NCBI GenBank assembly: GCA_902479205.1
Contig: CABSNX010000059.1
Coordinates: forward strand, 1 to 9,906
Direction of reading: 5' to 3'
DNA from: an uncultured Collinsella sp.
GTDB lineage: Bacteria > Actinomycetota > Coriobacteriia > Coriobacteriales > Coriobacteriaceae
Length of the DNA: 9,906 bases
In this document: positions 6,118 to 9,906 of the stretch, one piece after another
Position numbering within the stretch: the stretch's first letter is position 1
Layout of the letters: each line of letters starts with the position of its first letter
Program-made: the position numbers and the translations under genes
Notes under the pieces: model-generated
The model's input: the letters and a program-made list of their open reading frames with translations, nothing else
The model's database searches: none
Told to the model about the DNA's origin: nothing

Positions 6118-6126
6118 TGCTACACT
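6118..6126 (+). promoter_or_regulatory. Probable extended -10 promoter (TGcTACACT) of the kinase operon
   Basis: TG at 6118-6119, one base, then TACACT (6121-6126) fits an extended -10 element. It predicts a start near 6133 and a 5' leader of about 74 nt before the kinase ATG. No TTGACA-like -35 is seen at the usual distance, which is acceptable for extended -10 promoters. It is the best rightward promoter in the divergent region. Confidence 0.45.
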
Positions 6127-6206
6127 AGCAGCATCTATGCCACCGCGAACGGCTCGGCCCCGCGCCCGCCGCTCGCAAACGAACTTTAAACGCACGAGGG
6201 TTGGCC

Positions 6207-8060
6207 ATGCCGCTTTTCTCGCAACATACCGCCCGGTTCTCGCCGGACGTTCCCTTGGAGGGCACTAGCTCTCGCGAGCTGCTCAAGCGGTACCAGCCGC
6301 TCGAGACGCTTGCGACCGGCGGTTTTGGCTCCATCGAGATTTGCCGCGACACGCATCTGCGCCGTCGCGTGGCCATTAAGCGCATCCCCCTCACAGACGG
6401 CGCCGGCATGCCCGCCAGCGACATCATGGACGTGCTGCGCGAGGCACATACCGCCGCCATGCTTCAACACCCCAATATCGTGCAGGTTATCGACTTTACG
6501 CACGATACCGCCTATGCCTACCTGGTCATGGAGTATGTCGACGGTATGTCGTTGGCCGAGTTTTTGCATCGCGTGGACGGCCACTCGCTCACCTTTGACG
6601 AGGCCGCGGCCATTGCCGATGCGCTGGGTCAGGCACTCACCTTTGCCCATGCAAACGGCGTGCTTCATCTGGACATAAAGCCCGCCAATGTGCTTATCGA
6701 CCATTCGGGCAATGTAAAGCTCACCGACTTTGGCATGGCGCGGCTGTCGTCCGCCGGCGGCTTTGGCGGGTCACGCGGCGGCACCATCGGCTACATGCCG
6801 CCCGAGCAGCTCGATATCGAGACCGGCACGGTCGACGAACGTGCCGATGTCTTTGCCCTTGCCTGCGTGATCTACGAGGGCCTGTGCGGCAGTGCCCCCT
6901 TTATGGCGGCCACGCCTGCCGACTCGCTCGACCGCATCATCGGCGGCGCCACCTATCCCAGCGAACTGATCCCTCACTTTCCCCCGGGGGCCGAGGCGGC
7001 GCTCATGAGCGCTCTCTCCCCCATGCCGCAAGACCGCCCCGATAGCATTGAGGCATTCTGCGACCGACTCCTTGCCGGCTTAGGAAGCGTGCGCGAAGGC
7101 CGTCGCAGCTTGGAGCAGATGGTGGGCGAACTTTCAGATGACGAGTGCGCGGCAGACGATATGGAGTCGCTACCCTACGAAGATGACACCGTCGAGATCG
7201 ACCCCGCGCTTGGTTGGGCGGGCTCGCGCTGGAGCCACGCGCGCAACTACACCATGCGCGGTATCTCGGCGCTCTCATGCGGAGCCTTCAGCTTTTTGCT
7301 TATGCAGACAGCCGGCGTCGCGGCGCTTCCCGGGCTGGTCGTGGCGGCCGTCGCCATTGGCGCGGCGGCAGGCTTGGCCCCGCAGATTGGCTCGGCCATC
7401 TCGGCCGTGGGCTTTTTGGTGCTCATGGCCAACGCCACCATGCAGGCGCAGGGCATCCTGCCGATGCTGCCGGTCGCGGTCATTTTTGCCGCTGCCATGT
7501 CCGGTTGGTGGATTGCTTGGGGACGCACCGAGGCAGCTGCGAGCACGACGCTCACCTGCGCGCTTGCGCTGGGTTGCCTCACCGGCGACGCCCTCCTTGC
7601 CGCCGGAGCCGCCGCGAGCATCGCGGCGTTTTGGCTCGGCCCGGCAAGCGCCGCGGCAGCCACGGGCATGGGCGCACTCTTTGCCCGCCTTGCTGCAGCG
7701 GCTCTCTCTGCGGGAGGCGCACTGGGGCTTAGCAATGTCGCCGCAGCGCTGGGAGACGCGCTCCTTCTCGCTGCAATCGTGCTGGTTGCAGCAACAGCCG
7801 CGGCAACATCGCTGCTGCTCAATGCTCATGCCAAGCGCGCCGAGCAGGGATCGAACCTTGCCGCCATCGTCGCAATTGCTGTCGCCGGCATCGGCTCGGC
7901 CGTATCGTTTTGTCTTGCACACCATATGGAAATTGCCAGCCTTGCGGGCCCGGTCGTCGCCAAGGCGGCGGTTACGGGAATCCTATCCTCTATAATCGTC
8001 GGGATATACCTTTATTTGCTCGGATACCAAAGAACCTATACGGAGAGTGATCTTTCGTGA
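6207..8060 (+). CDS. Membrane Ser/Thr protein kinase with polytopic C-terminus, no PASTA domains
   Basis: This is a 617-residue Hanks-type kinase. It phosphorylates protein Ser/Thr residues at the inner face of the membrane. Visible landmarks are the Gly-rich loop ATGGFGS (36-42), catalytic lysine in VAIK (Lys58), alpha-C Glu79, hinge VMEYVDG (107-113), catalytic loop HLDIKPANV (154-162; Asp156, Lys158, Asn161), DFG (174-176), GTIGYMPPEQ (192-201) and ADVFALA (213-219). The catalytic loop has HLD where most relatives have HRD, so it is a non-RD kinase. The activation segment RLSSAGGFGGSRGG (179-192) holds no Thr before the conserved GT. An acidic linker (about 309-333) leads to an Ala-rich C-terminal half with about eight hydrophobic segments (about 350-605) and no extracellular sensor. 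The ATG at 6207 follows GAGGG by 6 nt; a TTG at 6201 is less likely. It overlaps fhaA by GTGA. In relatives a separate PASTA kinase often lies further downstream (known pattern, not visible here). Confidence 0.93.
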   Translation: MPLFSQHTARFSPDVPLEGTSSRELLKRYQPLETLATGGFGSIEICRDTHLRRRVAIKRIPLTDGAGMPASDIMDVLREAHTAAMLQHPNIVQVIDFTHDTAYAYLVMEYVDGMSLAEFLHRVDGHSLTFDEAAAIADALGQALTFAHANGVLHLDIKPANVLIDHSGNVKLTDFGMARLSSAGGFGGSRGGTIGYMPPEQLDIETGTVDERADVFALACVIYEGLCGSAPFMAATPADSLDRIIGGATYPSELIPHFPPGAEAALMSALSPMPQDRPDSIEAFCDRLLAGLGSVREGRRSLEQMVGELSDDECAADDMESLPYEDDTVEIDPALGWAGSRWSHARNYTMRGISALSCGAFSFLLMQTAGVAALPGLVVAAVAIGAAAGLAPQIGSAISAVGFLVLMANATMQAQGILPMLPVAVIFAAAMSGWWIAWGRTEAAASTTLTCALALGCLTGDALLAAGAAASIAAFWLGPASAAAATGMGALFARLAAAALSAGGALGLSNVAAALGDALLLAAIVLVAATAAATSLLLNAHAKRAEQGSNLAAIVAIAVAGIGSAVSFCLAHHMEIASLAGPVVAKAAVTGILSSIIVGIYLYLLGYQRTYTESDLS

Positions 8061-9067
8061 ACTTCCTGAACATCTTCGAGGACCACGTGGCCGGCATCTT
8101 CGGTGCCACCCGTGCCCCGTTCTCCTTTAAGAAGCTTGCCAAGCAGGCCGCTCGCGACATGGAGGATCAGACTCTGGTGATCAACGGCGTCAACACCGCG
8201 CCGGCACTCTATACCATCCTGATTGCCGCCGACGACGATCCCATGCTCGCCCCGTTCTATCCCGAGCTTTCGCGCGAGGTCCGCGAGTTTGTGAAAGCGC
8301 AGGCCGAAAAGCGCCGCTACGTCTTTGTCGGCGAGCCCCTCGTTCGCTTTATGATCGACCCGCAGCTGCGCGGCGGCAAGTTCTCGGTCTTTGCCGAGAA
8401 CGTCGATGCCCCTACGCTCGGTCGCCTGTACGAGGAAGAGCGCGCCTACCAAAACGGCCTGGGCCAGAACAACTCAGCCGCGAGCCGTGCCGCCAGCGCC
8501 CCGCGCGCCGGCCAGCAGCAGTTTGCCGCCCCGCAGCAACACCCCGCTGCTATGCCGCAGCAGCAGCCGGCACCTCGTGCTGCCACTCCCGACCCGCTTG
8601 CCGTGGCCGACCCCTTTGCGCCCAATATGCCCGACCCTGCCGCCGCACCCATTCCCGTGCCCCAAACCGTCTCGCGCGACGCGCTTGCCGGCATGGGCGG
8701 AGCCGCCGCGACCGGCGCCGCCGCTGGCCTTGGCGCCGCAGCCAGCATCGCCTCCAACATGGCAAGCTCTCGCGCCCCGCAGCGTCCGCTCGCCCAGCTC
8801 GTCGATGTCGTGAGCGGCGAGAGCCACGCCATCACCTCCGCACAGGTGACCATCGGTCGCGAGCGCTCGGTTTCCGACATCGCCCTGCGCGACCCCAACG
8901 TGTCGCGCCGTCATGCCCAGCTCACCTTTACCGGCTCGGACTGGTCGATCGAGGACCTCAACTCCACCAACGGCACGCTCGTCAACAACCGTCGCATCAC
9001 GCGCTGCCCGCTGCGCAACGGCGACCTGCTGACGTTTGGCCTGAGCACGTTCGAATTTAGGGGATAG
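8057..9067 (+). CDS. fhaA: FhaA: DUF3662 plus C-terminal FHA domain protein
   Basis: This 336-residue protein begins with a DUF3662 (FhaA N-terminal) domain, about residues 1-130, marked by MNFLNIFEDHVAGIFG and VRFMIDPQLRGGKFSV. A low-complexity Ala/Pro/Gln linker follows (about 135-240), then an FHA domain (about 262-336). The FHA domain has the phosphothreonine-binding residues: GR (267-268), SRRH (283-286) and LNSTNGTLVN (301-310). FHA domains bind phosphothreonine peptides; in mycobacteria FhaA is a target of the neighbouring kinases and interacts with the lipid II flippase MurJ (MviN) to restrain cell-wall synthesis. The same role here is inferred. The start is GTG at 8057, forming a 4-base GTGA overlap with the kinase stop; GGAG at 8042-8045 is a somewhat distant ribosome binding site. 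fhaB starts 6 nt after its stop codon. The linker is GC-rich and probably disordered. Confidence 0.93.
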   Translation: MNFLNIFEDHVAGIFGATRAPFSFKKLAKQAARDMEDQTLVINGVNTAPALYTILIAADDDPMLAPFYPELSREVREFVKAQAEKRRYVFVGEPLVRFMIDPQLRGGKFSVFAENVDAPTLGRLYEEERAYQNGLGQNNSAASRAASAPRAGQQQFAAPQQHPAAMPQQQPAPRAATPDPLAVADPFAPNMPDPAAAPIPVPQTVSRDALAGMGGAAATGAAAGLGAAASIASNMASSRAPQRPLAQLVDVVSGESHAITSAQVTIGRERSVSDIALRDPNVSRRHAQLTFTGSDWSIEDLNSTNGTLVNNRRITRCPLRNGDLLTFGLSTFEFRG

Positions 9068-9073
9068 TCGCTT

Positions 9074-9490
9074 ATGAACATCGATATCGTCCTGTTTGCA
9101 GGCCGCATCGTCCTGGTCGTCCTGCTTTATATCTTCCTGTTTGCCGTCATGAAGACCGGCGTGGGGCTCGTCCGCGGTCAACGCCGCGACTCGGCCATCT
9201 GGACGATCGATGTGGACAAGGGCCCGCGCGGCATCCGCGGCATCCACGTGGATATGCTCGGCCCCGTCATCGTCGGCCGTTCGCCGTCGTCGGACATCTG
9301 CATCAACGAACCGTTTGTCTCGGCCTCGCATGCGCGTTTTTCGCTGCAGGGTCCGGCACTTATTATCGAGGACCTCAACTCGCTTAACGGCACGCTCGTC
9401 AACGGCCGCCAGCTGGTGGAGCCCGCAACGCTGCGCGAGGGCGACGAAGTCCAGATTGGCGACGTGGTCATGAAGGTGAACCGTCGATGA
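9074..9490 (+). CDS. fhaB: FhaB: membrane-anchored FHA domain protein
   Basis: This 138-residue protein has one N-terminal membrane helix (about 7-28, VLFAGRIVLVVLLYIFLFAV) and a cytoplasmic FHA domain (about 58-138). Key phosphopeptide-binding residues are present: VGRS (67-70), SASH (83-86) and LNSLNGTLVN (101-110), a full set matching a working phosphothreonine reader. Length and layout match FhaB (FipA) of mycobacteria, which acts at the division site under control of the kinases of this locus. The ATG at 9074 lies 6 nt after the fhaA stop with AGGGG about 10 nt upstream, and the 3' end overlaps the next gene by ATGA, so the genes are translationally coupled. Together with FhaA it gives the operon two phospho-readers with different anchoring. 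Confidence 0.93.
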   Translation: MNIDIVLFAGRIVLVVLLYIFLFAVMKTGVGLVRGQRRDSAIWTIDVDKGPRGIRGIHVDMLGPVIVGRSPSSDICINEPFVSASHARFSLQGPALIIEDLNSLNGTLVNGRQLVEPATLREGDEVQIGDVVMKVNRR

Positions 9491-9906
9491 TCGACGAGGA
9501 GAACAAGTCCGCAACCATGCCAGAGACGTCGGCCGCCCCCGCGACCGTGCCGGCTCATGCCGCCCCGGCGGGCCATGCGCCCGTGGAGCCCGAGGACACT
9601 GTGTTCTCCCTGCCTCTTTCGCATGTAACGCAAGAATATCCGACGCTGACCGACGACGAGGATACCGAGGACAACGCTGACGGCGGTAACACCCCCATCG
9701 GCGTGTACGCCGCTACCGAGCAGCCCGCGGCCCCGCAAGACATGCCCGCGCCGGCTCACTTTGCCGAACCCGTCGCCACGGCGATTACCGAGAGCTCCGC
9801 GGTATTTGCGGCTCCCGAGCCCGCGGCACCGGCGTTTCCCGTAGCGCCGGCACCCGCCGCAGCACCCGAGTCCGCATCTGCACCGGAACCCGCGGCGGCG
9901 CCCTCC
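9487..9906 (+). CDS. Probable PP2C-type Ser/Thr phosphatase, N-terminal Pro/Ala-rich part only (3' end outside window)
   Basis: The frame is open for 140 codons from the ATG at 9487 to the window edge without a stop. It overlaps fhaB by ATGA, with AAGGTG about 9 nt upstream as ribosome binding site, so it belongs to the operon; an internal ATG at 9517 preceded by GAGGAG is a less likely start. The visible part is low-complexity: Ala, Pro and Glu dominate, the end is a string of AP and PE repeats, and there is an acidic patch YPTLTDDEDTEDNADGG (51-67). No catalytic motif is visible. By synteny with actinobacterial kinase-FHA loci the gene should encode the PP2C phosphatase (PstP-like) that reverses the kinase's action, but canonical PstP begins directly with its catalytic domain, so a long disordered N-terminal extension would be unusual. 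Another FHA-associated or cell-wall protein is possible. Confidence 0.6.
   Translation, partial: MIDEENKSATMPETSAAPATVPAHAAPAGHAPVEPEDTVFSLPLSHVTQEYPTLTDDEDTEDNADGGNTPIGVYAATEQPAAPQDMPAPAHFAEPVATAITESSAVFAAPEPAAPAFPVAPAPAAAPESASAPEPAAAPS

Noticed and set aside
5869..6195. Minus-strand frame of 108 codons covering the hairpin repeats
   Set aside because: Its coding potential follows from the inverted repeats; no start signal and no homologous features recognised.
5738..6268. A 176-codon plus-strand frame crossing the divergent region
   Set aside because: It runs through the regulator start, the terminator hairpin, both repeat hairpins and the kinase start; the product is Arg/Pro-rich with no domain and no ribosome binding site.
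7275..7925. A 216-codon minus-strand open frame within the kinase gene
   Set aside because: Shadow of the Ala-rich membrane half of the kinase; no ribosome binding site or recognisable domain.
8474..9514. A 346-codon open frame on the minus strand across fhaA and fhaB
   Set aside because: It is antisense to two certain genes with intact FHA motifs; long antisense frames are expected in GC-rich coding DNA, and its product is a low-complexity Arg/His/Asp/Gly-rich string.

Overview
The window looks like a chromosomal segment of a high-GC Gram-positive bacterium of the class Coriobacteriia, with Collinsella the most likely genus. This rests on the gene order Ser/Thr kinase - FhaA - FhaB - (probable phosphatase), on a large multi-membrane-helix LuxR-type regulator of the kind that is abundant in Coriobacteriia, and on codon choice. 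It is a family-level inference; no database was searched.

The window has two halves of opposite orientation. Positions 1-5765 are all on the minus strand, with visibly lower GC content. Read in the direction of transcription, the order is: a membrane protein with two LuxR-type helix-turn-helix domains (5765-3624), a small secreted four-cysteine protein (3514-3002), two ABC-2-type permease subunits (2947-2066 and 2066-1230), their ATPase (1233-589), and an exported protein with a twin-arginine-type signal that runs off the window (583-1). From the first permease to the exported protein the genes overlap or nearly touch and have clear Shine-Dalgarno sequences, so they look like one transcription unit. 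The set resembles an exported-peptide/efflux or envelope-defence module under a membrane-embedded regulator; the substrate is unknown.

Positions 5766-6206 are a 440-bp non-coding divergent region. It holds a perfect TATAAT box for the regulator gene, a rightward intrinsic terminator with no gene to terminate, two tandem hairpins built from four copies of one short motif, and a probable extended -10 promoter for the kinase operon.

Positions 6207-9906 are plus-strand, GC-rich and tightly packed: a polytopic Ser/Thr protein kinase without PASTA domains, FhaA (DUF3662 plus FHA), FhaB (membrane anchor plus FHA), and the Pro/Ala-rich N-terminal part of a further protein that by synteny should be the PP2C-type phosphatase. 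This is the conserved actinobacterial locus that couples Ser/Thr phosphorylation to cell-wall growth and division. The left half looks like accessory material placed next to this core locus.
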